Below the pieces are notes generated by a model. That model made no database searches and was not told the origin of the DNA. It was given only the letters and a program-made list of their open reading frames with translations. From the NCBI GenBank assembly GCA_045586385.1, contig JAZNAE010000015.1, forward strand, positions 20,434-84,433: a stretch of DNA of 64,000 nt, given 5' to 3'. The DNA comes from Suilimivivens sp045586385. Lineage in GTDB: Bacteria > Bacillota > Clostridia > Lachnospirales > Lachnospiraceae. Below are positions 6,589 through 14,273 of this stretch, piece after piece (the stretch's first letter is position 1; every line of letters starts with the position of its first letter). A program made the translations under genes and the position numbers.

Positions 6589-7341
6589 ATGTTAGATTTT
6601 GGCTATTACAATATGGACTGCATTGATGGAATGAAAAAAATTGATAGCGGTACCGTAGATTTGATTTTGACAGATTTACCTTATGGCATTACTCAATGTG
6701 AATGGGATAAAGTAGTACCGTTAGATTTGTTTTGGGATCAGGCGAAAAGAATTATTAAAGACAACGGAGCAATAGTTCTTACCGCAAAGCAACCTTTTAC
6801 AACAGATTTGATAAATAGCAACAGAGAATGGTTCCGATACAATCTTGTTTGGGTAAAAAACATAAGCACTGGATTTTATAATGCGAATGTCATGCCACTT
6901 CAGACGCATGAGGATATATGTATTTTTTACAAGCATAAACCTACATACAATCCGCAGATGGAAACTGGCTTTGAAAGAAAAGTAAGTAAGGCAAGCAGCA
7001 AAAGAAAATGTCAATCTGCAGAAATATACAACAAGGCTATTTGCACAAAGGATTACGATAGCACGGAACGGTACCCAATTTCTTTGTTGTACTTTGAAAG
7101 TGATAAACATAAAAATTCTTTGCATCCAACACAGAAACCAGTAGCATTGTTTGAGTATTTGATACGAACATTTTCAGATAAGGGAGATTTGGTTGTTGAC
7201 TGTTGCGGTGGAAGTAATACAACTGGAGTTGCTTGTTTCCGCACTGATAGAAATTATATTGGATTTGAGAAAGAAAAAAGATTTTTTGATATTGGTACTG
7301 AACGAATAAAAAATGAAACGGTACAAATGAGATTATTTTGA
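6589..7341 (+). CDS. Phage DNA methyltransferase (N6-adenine/N4-cytosine type, beta order)
   Basis: 250 residues starting at the ATG at 6589 (MLDFGYYNMDCIDGMKKI). Motif IV appears early as LTDLPYGITQCEW, a variant of DPPY, while the SAM-binding motif I comes at the end as VVDCCGGSNTTGVAC, the beta-class order (IV before I). The middle part, including FYNANVMPLQTHEDICIFYK and HPTQKPVALFEYLIRTFS, is typical of phage N6A/N4C enzymes. It transfers a methyl group from S-adenosylmethionine to a base amino group, probably protecting phage DNA from host restriction. No restriction enzyme gene is adjacent, so it acts as a solitary methyltransferase. Confidence 0.85.
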   Translation: MLDFGYYNMDCIDGMKKIDSGTVDLILTDLPYGITQCEWDKVVPLDLFWDQAKRIIKDNGAIVLTAKQPFTTDLINSNREWFRYNLVWVKNISTGFYNANVMPLQTHEDICIFYKHKPTYNPQMETGFERKVSKASSKRKCQSAEIYNKAICTKDYDSTERYPISLLYFESDKHKNSLHPTQKPVALFEYLIRTFSDKGDLVVDCCGGSNTTGVACFRTDRNYIGFEKEKRFFDIGTERIKNETVQMRLF

Positions 7342-7369
7342 TACTTTATGGAATTTGGGAGATGTAAGG

Positions 7370-7795
7370 ATGAAAGATTATGAAATTTTTTCAAAAAGAT
7401 TAAAAAAAGCACTTTATCACAATAACAGAATGACACAGCATGAATTGTCTATTTTAACTAAAATATCAGAGGTTTCTATATCGAGATATGCAAATGGTGA
7501 TAGAATACCTAAAGGACCGGAAATCGCAATTATGGCCAGAGTATTAAACATATCAACAGATTATTTGCTTGGACTTGATGATGATATGAACGGAAAAGAA
7601 AAAGGTACAATATATGTTGATGAAATCTTAAAGTATTGTAAAGAAGCGGCGGTGTTTCTTTGTTGTGCCTTTATCATAACGCATAGTGCTAGCAGTATGC
7701 AAGATGTAATGTTGCACAAAGATTTTTGCCGGATTTTGGTAAAAGTGCATAGTGCTAGCAGTACGCGACAGTGTTATAATATTATTAGTGCATAG
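7370..7795 (+). CDS. XRE-family (Cro/CI-type) transcriptional regulator
   Basis: 141 residues. Residues 1-75 are a classic helix-turn-helix: MTQHELSILTKISEVSISRY, then ANGDRIPKGPEIAIMARVLN and STDYLLGL. It should bind operators as a dimer. The start ATG 7370 follows GGGAGATGTAAGG. The region after about residue 95 is odd: it reads HSASS twice because it runs through two copies of the operator-like GCATAGTGCTAGCAGTA sequence, so the normal C-terminus was probably replaced by regulatory DNA. Whether it represses the adjacent RHH gene or the phage late genes is not visible. Confidence 0.75.
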   Translation: MKDYEIFSKRLKKALYHNNRMTQHELSILTKISEVSISRYANGDRIPKGPEIAIMARVLNISTDYLLGLDDDMNGKEKGTIYVDEILKYCKEAAVFLCCAFIITHSASSMQDVMLHKDFCRILVKVHSASSTRQCYNIISA

Positions 7796-7801
7796 TGCTA
7801 G
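7681..7801 (+). promoter_or_regulatory. Three operator-like repeats around a promoter
   Basis: GCATAGTGCTAGCAGTA occurs at 7681-7697 and 7747-7763, and its first 12 bases (GCATAGTGCTAG) at 7790-7801. The core TGCTAGCA is a perfect palindrome. A TATAAT (7775-7780) lies between copies 2 and 3, so copy 2 covers the -35 area and copy 3 sits just after the expected start, directly before the AGAAAGGA ribosome site of the RHH gene. This is the layout of autorepression by the RHH or the XRE protein. Confidence 0.65.
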
Positions 7802-7817
7802 AAAGGAATATAATATT

Positions 7818-8054
7818 ATGAGAAATAAAAACGGTGGCTTAACTTCTTCAATAGTAAAAGATAGATATAATCAAAAAGCCTACGATCAAGTTAATTTCAG
7901 AGTAAAAAAAGGTTTTAAAGCGGAGATAGATGCGTATGCAAAAAGCGAAGGAATGAGCCTTAATCAATGGTTATTAGACGCGGTACTGGAAAAAATGAAA
8001 AACCAAGATAATATGTTTGAAGAATCTATTCAAAGAGAATCTATTGATGATTAA
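7818..8054 (+). CDS. RHH (Arc-type) DNA-binding protein
   Basis: 78 residues, ATG 7818 behind AGAAAGGA. The text AYDQVNFRVKKGFKAEIDAY has the beta-strand (VNFRVKK) followed by two helices (KAEIDAYAKSEGMSLNQWLL) of a ribbon-helix-helix fold, as in Arc and antitoxin-type regulators. Such dimers bind short palindromes in tandem, and three palindrome-like copies stand immediately upstream. The C-terminal acidic tail is not conserved in the fold. It could be a phage repressor or a solitary antitoxin-like protein; no toxin partner is adjacent. Confidence 0.7.
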   Translation: MRNKNGGLTSSIVKDRYNQKAYDQVNFRVKKGFKAEIDAYAKSEGMSLNQWLLDAVLEKMKNQDNMFEESIQRESIDD

Positions 8055-8073
8055 TAGATAAAGGGGTATAAAA

Positions 8074-8466
8074 ATGACTAGGCAAGAAAAGAAAAACATA
8101 TTACGGAAATATCCGAGAATATGCAAGCAAATAGAGGTATTAAAAAGCCGAATTGAAGAAACCAGGACAGCAGGCGAGAAAATAACACAGTCTTTCTCTG
8201 TTGGTGGCGGTTCTTCCGGGAATGAATCAAAAGTAGAACGTGCAGCGGTAAAAATCCCGGAACTAGAGGAACGATTGCAAAAGCGGATCAGACAAAAAGA
8301 GAAAATAGAAAACGGCTTAAAGGGGTTAAGAAGTCATCAACGGGAACTTATAGAGAAGATATACTTTGAAGGTGTATCACAAAACAGAATGGCGCAGATA
8401 TTACATAAGACACCAAATTCATTAAGAATAACCGTTAATAGAGCAGTAGACGAAATTATTTTGTAA
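8074..8466 (+). CDS. Sigma-factor-like phage regulator (late gene control)
   Basis: 130 residues, ATG 8074 behind AAGGGG. The N-terminal half is coiled and charged (RICKQIEVLKSRIEETR); the C-terminal 50 residues are a region-4-like helix-turn-helix (QRELIEKIYFEGVSQNRMAQ, then HKTPNSLRITVNRAV). This matches the DUF1492/ArpU/RinA-like group, which switch on late operons in Firmicute phages. The position directly before the terminase operon, with a palindrome and a terminator following, supports control of late transcription. Confidence 0.7.
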   Translation: MTRQEKKNILRKYPRICKQIEVLKSRIEETRTAGEKITQSFSVGGGSSGNESKVERAAVKIPELEERLQKRIRQKEKIENGLKGLRSHQRELIEKIYFEGVSQNRMAQILHKTPNSLRITVNRAVDEIIL

Positions 8467-8470
8467 AAAT

Positions 8471-8577
8471 GTGCAAAAAGTTGCACGTTATAAGTAGATT
8501 GACGCGTAACGTTATTGCATGATATTGTATAATAAAGCAAAGGCCAGTAAGGAATAAAATCCTTACCGGTCTTTTTT
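8471..8577 (+). promoter_or_regulatory. Regulatory region before terminase operon (palindrome, -10, terminator)
   Basis: GTGCAAAAAGTTGCAC (8471-8486) is a perfect inverted repeat. TATAAT (8528-8533) could be a late promoter -10, with an unusual TTGACG spaced 23 bases away. Immediately after comes a hairpin (8542-8570: GGCCAGTAAGGA with TCCTTACCGGTC) and a T-run (8572-8577), so the short transcript would meet a terminator at once. Compatible with regulated or antiterminated late transcription. Confidence 0.5.
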
Positions 8578-8616
8578 CGTGCCAGTAATTAAAACGCTAT
8601 AAGGGAGGTGTAAAAC

Positions 8617-9228
8617 ATGGCAACGAACAACAGAGAAAACAACGGTGCAGATATTACACCAAATGACAGTGTAAATGCTGACTGTGATATAAGCGTTAAT
8701 GATACAGCCGTTAATGGTACTGATACTGGAAAAGCAGATAATAAAATCGACTACAGTGCTATTGTTAACGGTGACTTAGACATTGACACTGATAGTCTTT
8801 CCGGGAGAGAAAAGAGTAATGTTACTGGGTGTAAAAACTTAGTGCCTTTTAGTGACCTAACGGAAGAAGAACACAAGACGTTATGCTCTAAAGCAGGTAA
8901 AGCATCCGGAGAGACTAGAAGAAAACAAAGAGATATGCGAGAAGTAGCAAAGGCAATACTTTATCACGCTATGGACGAAAAGCAGATACAAGAGGTTTTG
9001 GGTACTTCTGAAAGCCTTTTAGACGGTGATAAAAGCGTTATGGCAGTATTAACCGCTAGAATGGTGCAAGAAGCAGGAAAAGGCTCATATAAGCACTATG
9101 AAACGCTCAGAGATACAGCGGGATTTAAGCCAAAGGACGAAGTTGGTATAACAGCCGACATAATCACCGATGCAGATAGAGCATTGATGGATAAAGTTGC
9201 AAAGCGTTTGAACGTGAAAGATGCCTAA
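8617..9228 (+). CDS. Terminase small subunit-like protein
   Basis: 203 residues. After an acidic, Asp/Asn-rich and probably disordered N-terminus (about 1-80), the text LVPFSDLTEEEHKTLCSKAG, KASGETRRKQRDMREV is typical of the small terminase subunits or TerS-like phage proteins of Clostridia. The C-terminal part is helical (SYKHYETLRDTAGFKPKDEV). It should recognise the packaging site and pass DNA to the large subunit. The location before the structured stretch and TerL supports the role. The call relies on pattern and context. Confidence 0.7.
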   Translation: MATNNRENNGADITPNDSVNADCDISVNDTAVNGTDTGKADNKIDYSAIVNGDLDIDTDSLSGREKSNVTGCKNLVPFSDLTEEEHKTLCSKAGKASGETRRKQRDMREVAKAILYHAMDEKQIQEVLGTSESLLDGDKSVMAVLTARMVQEAGKGSYKHYETLRDTAGFKPKDEVGITADIITDADRALMDKVAKRLNVKDA

Positions 9229-9669
9229 AATACTGCTAAAAATTGATTGATTTTAACATTTTGGCAGTGATTAAGGTGTTGAAATAGCGAAAACCCTTGA
9301 TTTTACGGCATTTCCCGGTGTTTTAACTATTCGTGAAATTAATGTTTTGCGAATAGTTGATTGATAAAGGGGTATTTCCCTACGGGGTACACGGTTTTTT
9401 TGAAAAATTTTTATTTTTTTATTTTCCCGTGGTTTCCGTAGGATTGGCAGTCCGGCAGAATACACCCAGGCACCCACCCCCGGGGCCGGGAATCGTATTT
9501 GCGTGATAAGGTACTATACCCACATCAGAAAATTTTATAAAAATTTCAACTCCGCTTTAGTCAAATAAAGTGCGAGTGAAACAGAGGTAGTAACCCTAAA
9601 AGGTTCCACATATCCTCCCGTATAGGCACACAGTCCCGTCACAAGGCTGTGTGTTTTTTGGTAGATACT
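9229..9669 (+). other. Structured non-coding stretch between terminase genes (candidate packaging site)
   Basis: No convincing gene. It holds AACTATTCG/CGAATAGTT (9325-9333 and 9350-9358), an imperfect inverted repeat around a T-rich loop with CCTACGG (9379-9385) and CCGTAGG (9436-9442) as outer arms and CACGG/CCGTG as inner arms, a GC-rich patch (9465-9494, including CACCCCCGGGGCCGGG) in an AT-rich phage, and a terminator (9627-9659). Such structure between TerS and TerL suits a cos or pac packaging site. Cohesive ends cannot be shown from sequence. Confidence 0.45.
9627..9659 (+). terminator. Rho-independent terminator
   Basis: CACACAG (9627-9633) pairs with CTGTGTG (9647-9653) and is followed by six T (9654-9659). 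It lies just before the small gene ahead of terminase large subunit and may limit read-through into it. Confidence 0.7.
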
Positions 9670-9867
9670 ATGAGAGACATAGATAGAGATAGGGACATAT
9701 TCACGAAGATATGGAACGCATATAAGGCATATGGAAATCCTACGACTGATGAAGAGTGGGAGAAGCTGATAGAAGCCATGCAAGAGATATACGGTGAATA
9801 TGAAAGTAAATTAGCAAGAGATTTAATAAATGCGGTGCTAAGCGAGGTAGAGCGTGACAGTAGATGA
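9670..9867 (+). CDS. Small phage protein upstream of terminase
   Basis: 65 residues, starting at ATG 9670 directly after the terminator. Acidic and helical (MRDIDRDRDIFTKIWNAYKA, then EEWEKLIEAMQEIYGEY). It overlaps the terminase GTG start by 14 bases. No clear ribosome site; confidence is modest. Function unknown, perhaps a terminase accessory protein. Confidence 0.5.
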   Translation: MRDIDRDRDIFTKIWNAYKAYGNPTTDEEWEKLIEAMQEIYGEYESKLARDLINAVLSEVERDSR

Positions 9868-11344
9868 AATCAGAGAAAGCGAATTGGAATATTGCCGTAA
9901 CAATATTGAGTATTTCATAGATAACTACGGACATATTGAAGATAAGGACGCAGAGGAACTTATACAGCCGTTTGAAATGTGGAAAGAGCAAAGGGAAGCA
10001 TTGCAGTCTATCATGGATCATAAAATGAACGTTATTCTAAAAGCTAGACAGTTAGGTTTCTCATGGCTTGTGGTTCATGTAGTTGCACATTTGCTTTTAA
10101 CAAGCAGCGGCAAGACGGCAATCGGACTTTCAAAGACGGAAGAAGAAGCGAAAGAACTTGTGCGTAGGTTAAAGGTAATTCTCACATGGATGCCCGAACT
10201 TATTGCAGATAAAGAGTTTTTACCGCCTAATTGGAATGGACCGGTATTTCGTTCAACGGCATTAACACTTACAATTCATTTCCCGGACAATACAGAGAGT
10301 GTATTTAAAGCGTTGGCATCATCCCCCGGTGCAGGACGTTCATTCACGGCAAATCTTATTGTGTTTGACGAGTGGGCCTTTCAGCAATTTGCAAGGGAGA
10401 TATGGCAAGCAGGCTTTCCGACTATCAACCGTCCTTCCGGCGGTAAAGTAATAGGGCTTTCCACGATAGAGAGAGGGACGTTGTTTGAGGAAATATTCAC
10501 ATCGCCCGACAATGGATTTAATAAGATATTTATTCCCTGGTATGCAGACCCGCGCCGAGATCAAGAATGGTACGACAAAACAAAACGTGCTTTAGGGGAT
10601 TTGATAACAGCAGAATATCCGGCAACGATAGAAGAAGCGTTACTTGTTCCCGGTGGTGCATACTTTCCGGAAGTAAGAAAAGATACTCACGAAGTAGAAG
10701 AACCTTTAAGCGGTCCTTTGAGAAGATATGTGTGTATCGACTACGGACTTGATATGTTGTCAGCACATTGGATTCAAGTTGATGTGGCAGGAAACGCACA
10801 AGGCTATCGAGAATATGATATGCCGGAATTAACAGCAGGACAAGCAGCAGATGCATTACTTAGCATTTCGTCAGAGGAGCATATAGAAATGTGGCTTGCT
10901 CCGCCCGATTTATGGAACAGAAGAAACGATACCGGTAAAAGCGTGTTTGATATTTTTTATGAGCACGGCATTATCCTTACGAAAACATCAAATGATTTGT
11001 TTTCCGGTTGTACCGGTATGAAAGAATGGTTGAGGGTTCCGGAAGAAGAAGGAAGAAAACCGGCACTTACATTTTTAAAAGACACCTGTCCTAACCTTAT
11101 CAGGTGCTTGCAAAAAATCCAAAAAGACAAAAATAAACCGAAAGTGTACTCTAAGACACCGCATGATTTGACACATGATGTCGACTCGTTGCGGTGTTTT
11201 TGCGTTTGGTGGGTACGTTCTGCTGCCACTGTCAAGAATGGCAAAAAGAACAAATGGCCTGCAGACCTTATAGAAGATTACAAAAACGCTTCTCCGGAAA
11301 TTAAAGCATTGATGATTAAGAGATTGGGAGAACCTATGTTATGA
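9854..11344 (+). CDS. Terminase large subunit
   Basis: 496 residues, GTG start with GAGGT five bases before. The N-terminal ATPase has the deviant Walker A KARQLGFSW (about residue 62-70), Walker B LIVFDEWAF (about 168), and a coupling SGCTG-like region. The C-terminal RNase H-like nuclease has acidic positions in YVCIDYGLDML (about 294) and LTHDVDSL (about 437). It powers DNA entry into the empty capsid and cuts the concatemer. It works with TerS (8617-9228) and docks on the portal (11,341-13,188), with which it overlaps by four bases (ATGA). Confidence 0.92.
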   Translation: MTVDEIRESELEYCRNNIEYFIDNYGHIEDKDAEELIQPFEMWKEQREALQSIMDHKMNVILKARQLGFSWLVVHVVAHLLLTSSGKTAIGLSKTEEEAKELVRRLKVILTWMPELIADKEFLPPNWNGPVFRSTALTLTIHFPDNTESVFKALASSPGAGRSFTANLIVFDEWAFQQFAREIWQAGFPTINRPSGGKVIGLSTIERGTLFEEIFTSPDNGFNKIFIPWYADPRRDQEWYDKTKRALGDLITAEYPATIEEALLVPGGAYFPEVRKDTHEVEEPLSGPLRRYVCIDYGLDMLSAHWIQVDVAGNAQGYREYDMPELTAGQAADALLSISSEEHIEMWLAPPDLWNRRNDTGKSVFDIFYEHGIILTKTSNDLFSGCTGMKEWLRVPEEEGRKPALTFLKDTCPNLIRCLQKIQKDKNKPKVYSKTPHDLTHDVDSLRCFCVWWVRSAATVKNGKKNKWPADLIEDYKNASPEIKALMIKRLGEPML

Positions 11345-13188
11345 AATGGTGGAAGAAGATGAAAAGAGCAGTTGCAAAACCCGAAGAAAACGAAAAATTA
11401 AAAAAGTGGCAGAAGAAATACGAAGATGCGAAACAAAAGTATGGCTCCGCTTTAAATGAAATGGAAACATACGAAAGGTATTACATAGGCGATAGACACG
11501 TTAAAGGAAACCCAAACAAGACAGATGGTTTTGTAGGTAAGCAGTCTATTAACGTAAGAAACATCGTGTATGAATTGATTGAAAGTCAGATTGACACATC
11601 AATCCCTATGCCGAAGGTGTCAGCGGTCCATGTAGAAGATACGGAGCAGGCACGCATCATAGAAAGTTTTTTGAAGAATGAAATTAAATTCCTCAAGCTT
11701 AACCTTCTGAACGATTTGCAGGAAAGAATAACCCCTATGATGGGAGCGGGCTTTATGCTTGTAGAGTGGGACAACACAAAAGGCTATCACTGTACGATTG
11801 GCGATTTGGCCGTAACCAACTTGCACCCAAAGCAAATCATTCCACAGCCGGGTATTACGGATATTGAAAAGATGGACTACATATTTGTTCGCATTAGTCA
11901 GACGAAGGACTATGTAAAACGCAGATTTGGTGTTGACGTTTCGGAAGAGGATGAAACAGATAGAGAAATCCGTGAGGGTGAAACATCTACAGATATCGTA
12001 ACTGTAATTACTGCATATTACAAAAATGAGCATGGCGGTATAGGTATGTATCGTTGGTGTGGTGACACTGTGCTTGAGGATATGGAAGATTATCAAGCGA
12101 GACAGATGGAAGTTTGCAGTAAGTGCGGCAGAACCAAAGAAGGCGATGTGTGCGAGTGCGGAAGTAAGAAGTTTGAGAAAAAGATTGATGAAAGCGGCTC
12201 CGTACTTATTAACGAAGTAAATGAAGAGATTTTAAATCACGATGGCACATTCTCTGTAGAGAAAAAAGAAATTGAAATGAACTACTACAAACCTAATCAA
12301 TTCCCTATTGTCACAAGGAAAAACATTTCCATGTATGACAAATTCCTGGGATATTCTGATGTAGCAGTTATCGAGGATCAGCAGGACACAATCAAAAAAC
12401 TTGGTTCCAAAATAAACGAGAAACTTATGAAAGGCGGTTCTTATGTAACGCTTCCTTCCGGAGTTGGAATTGAAACAACTGACGAGGAGTTAAAGATTAT
12501 CCGTATTGACAATCCACAGCAGAAAAGCCTTATCGACGTTATTACTGCACAGGCAGATGTAGGACAAGACAGAATTATGCTTGAGACAAATTACTCTTGG
12601 GCGAAATCCTCTCTTGGCGTAACAGACGCTTTCCAGGGTAAATACGATGCATCGGCAACATCAGGAGCCGCAAAGCAGTATTCAATCAATCAAGCGGCAG
12701 GACGTTTGGAATCAAAGCGTATTATGAAAAATCAAGCGTACGCTTCGTTGTACGAAATGATGTTCAAATTCGCTTTAGCGTATGCAGACCAACCAATCCC
12801 CATTAGTGTTCAAGGGAAAGACGGTCAGCAGGAATTTGCACACTTCAACAAGGGTGACTTCTTAAAGAAAGACGCGGCGGGCGAATATTATTGGAATGAC
12901 GAGTTTATTTTCGATACAGACCCCACATCGACACTTCTTACAAACAGAGAAGCGATGTGGAATCAAGCCGACCTCAAATTGCAAAGCGGTGCGTTCGGTC
13001 CTTTATCTGAACTTGAAACCAATTATCTGTATTGGTTAGAACAGGAAAGAAACGGATATCCAAATGCAGGAGAAATCAAGACAGAAATCGAAAGGCGTAT
13101 TGAAGAAAAGAAGAATCAAGAAATAAACATTCAGAAGCAGATTATAAAGCAACAGGGAGGTGCAGGTAATGAAATGCCCAGTATGTAA
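11341..13188 (+). CDS. Portal protein with embedded zinc finger
   Basis: 615 residues. The text after residue 40 (SALNEMETYERYYIGDRHVKG) and the central and C-terminal portions (YDKFLGYSDVAVIEDQQDTI; SAAKQYSINQAAGR) fit the portal fold that forms the 12-subunit DNA entry ring at one capsid vertex. An insertion at about residues 259-277 has CSKCGRTKEGDVCECGSKKF, a four-Cys metal-binding knuckle, which most portals lack. It overlaps TerL and the following small zinc-finger gene (19 bases). Confidence 0.85.
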   Translation: MKWWKKMKRAVAKPEENEKLKKWQKKYEDAKQKYGSALNEMETYERYYIGDRHVKGNPNKTDGFVGKQSINVRNIVYELIESQIDTSIPMPKVSAVHVEDTEQARIIESFLKNEIKFLKLNLLNDLQERITPMMGAGFMLVEWDNTKGYHCTIGDLAVTNLHPKQIIPQPGITDIEKMDYIFVRISQTKDYVKRRFGVDVSEEDETDREIREGETSTDIVTVITAYYKNEHGGIGMYRWCGDTVLEDMEDYQARQMEVCSKCGRTKEGDVCECGSKKFEKKIDESGSVLINEVNEEILNHDGTFSVEKKEIEMNYYKPNQFPIVTRKNISMYDKFLGYSDVAVIEDQQDTIKKLGSKINEKLMKGGSYVTLPSGVGIETTDEELKIIRIDNPQQKSLIDVITAQADVGQDRIMLETNYSWAKSSLGVTDAFQGKYDASATSGAAKQYSINQAAGRLESKRIMKNQAYASLYEMMFKFALAYADQPIPISVQGKDGQQEFAHFNKGDFLKKDAAGEYYWNDEFIFDTDPTSTLLTNREAMWNQADLKLQSGAFGPLSELETNYLYWLEQERNGYPNAGEIKTEIERRIEEKKNQEINIQKQIIKQQGGAGNEMPSM

Positions 13189-13351
13189 TACGGAGATGGT
13201 TATTGCAAAGACGGGATTTGTAATATCGGGCGGCAAACTCTTCCGGGAAATGCGTATGGCGTGCAGGAATAAGAAATGCGGACGATACCAAAAAGAAACC
13301 GACCCCGTTAGGAATGAAGTACCGGCGACAGTCGAGGAAACAACCGAATAA
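13169..13351 (+). CDS. Small zinc-finger phage protein
   Basis: 60 residues, ATG 13,169 behind GGGAGG. Two Cys pairs (CPVCN near the start and CRNKKCGRY later) form a likely zinc ribbon. It overlaps the portal end. Short zinc-finger proteins in this position are frequent in Clostridia phages; role unknown, possibly in capsid assembly. Confidence 0.6.
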   Translation: MKCPVCNTEMVIAKTGFVISGGKLFREMRMACRNKKCGRYQKETDPVRNEVPATVEETTE

Positions 13352-13362
13352 TTCAATTAATC

Positions 13363-13388
13363 AAGCAGACTTAACCGTCTGCTTTTTT
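13363..13388 (+). terminator. Rho-independent terminator
   Basis: AAGCAGAC (13,363-13,370) and GTCTGCTT (13,377-13,384), loop TTAACC, followed by T-run. It separates the packaging/portal genes from the capsid genes. Confidence 0.7.
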
Positions 13389-13437
13389 AATACAAAAAAC
13401 TTCGCAGGAAAAGCGTAAAAATCCAAGGAGGAAATCC

Positions 13438-14253
13438 ATGAAAAGGAAATTAAAGTACAATCTTCAATTCTTTGCAGAAGAAGCAACAGGCGTAGAAGAA
13501 CCGGGAGCCGCCGAACCGGTAGAAGTTGAGGAGAGCGGTGGAACGGAAGAAGTTACACAGGAAGAAACTACAGAAACCGAACCGCAGAAACAGATTGATG
13601 TAAACGCGATTGCAGCGGCCGCAAGAAGAAAAGCGGAAGAAGATGCAAAAGCAAGACAGGCAAACATTGACGCAGAATATGCAAGGAGATTTGGAAACTT
13701 CAAAAACCCGATTACCGGAAAACCCATTCAGACTCAAGCAGAATACCTTGAAGCCTTAGATGCACAGAGTCAGATTCAGGCAGAAGAACAGCTTAGACAG
13801 AACGGGGTAGACCCAAGCATATTAAATCAAATGATTGCCAACCACCCCGCTGTAAGACAGTCGGAAGCGTTAGTAGCACAGACACAAAGATTGGAAGTTG
13901 AGCAACGTATTTCTGCTGATGTTGCGGAGTTGGGAAAGTTAGATGCATCAATCAAAAGTTTTGCAGACATTCCGGAAGAAGTAATTCAGAGGGCAATGTC
14001 TACAGGAGTAACACTTGTTGATGCCTACAAAGTGGTTAATTACGGGAAAGTAAATACGGCCAACCGTGAAGCCATTCAGCAGGCAGCAATCAACCAGGCA
14101 AAAAACAAACAGCACATGGCACCGGTAAACGGTGTTGCAACAAATGACGGTTTAAAAGAAATTCCCGTTGACGAAGTGGCAAAATGGAAAGCATTTTACC
14201 CGGACGCAAGCATGGAGGAGTTAAAGAAAAAGTATAACCGTGTAAACAAGTAA
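13438..14253 (+). CDS. Capsid scaffolding protein
   Basis: 271 residues. The basic start MKRKLKYNLQFFAEEATGVE followed by a very acidic stretch (30-60), a long coiled-coil helix (RRKAEEDAKARQANIDAEY; QSQIQAEEQLRQNG) and the C-terminal PDASMEELKKKYNRVNK are the usual pattern of phage scaffolds. It guides coat assembly and is lost from the mature capsid. It is placed directly before the coat gene and the upstream AAGGAGG gives strong initiation. Confidence 0.85.
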   Translation: MKRKLKYNLQFFAEEATGVEEPGAAEPVEVEESGGTEEVTQEETTETEPQKQIDVNAIAAAARRKAEEDAKARQANIDAEYARRFGNFKNPITGKPIQTQAEYLEALDAQSQIQAEEQLRQNGVDPSILNQMIANHPAVRQSEALVAQTQRLEVEQRISADVAELGKLDASIKSFADIPEEVIQRAMSTGVTLVDAYKVVNYGKVNTANREAIQQAAINQAKNKQHMAPVNGVATNDGLKEIPVDEVAKWKAFYPDASMEELKKKYNRVNK

Positions 14254-14273
14254 AGAGAAGGAGAAAATAAACT

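Noticed and set aside
7370..8054. Toxin-antitoxin pair of XRE and RHH proteins
   Set aside because: Both are DNA-binding proteins; no toxin fold (RelE, MazF, Fic) is visible in either.
8485..8533. TTGACG and TATAAT as a standard sigma-A promoter
   Set aside because: Spacer of 23 bases is too long; only the -10 remains credible.
13450..13737. Minus-strand open frames opposite the scaffold gene
   Set aside because: Shadow of the acidic, repetitive scaffold codons; no ribosome site.
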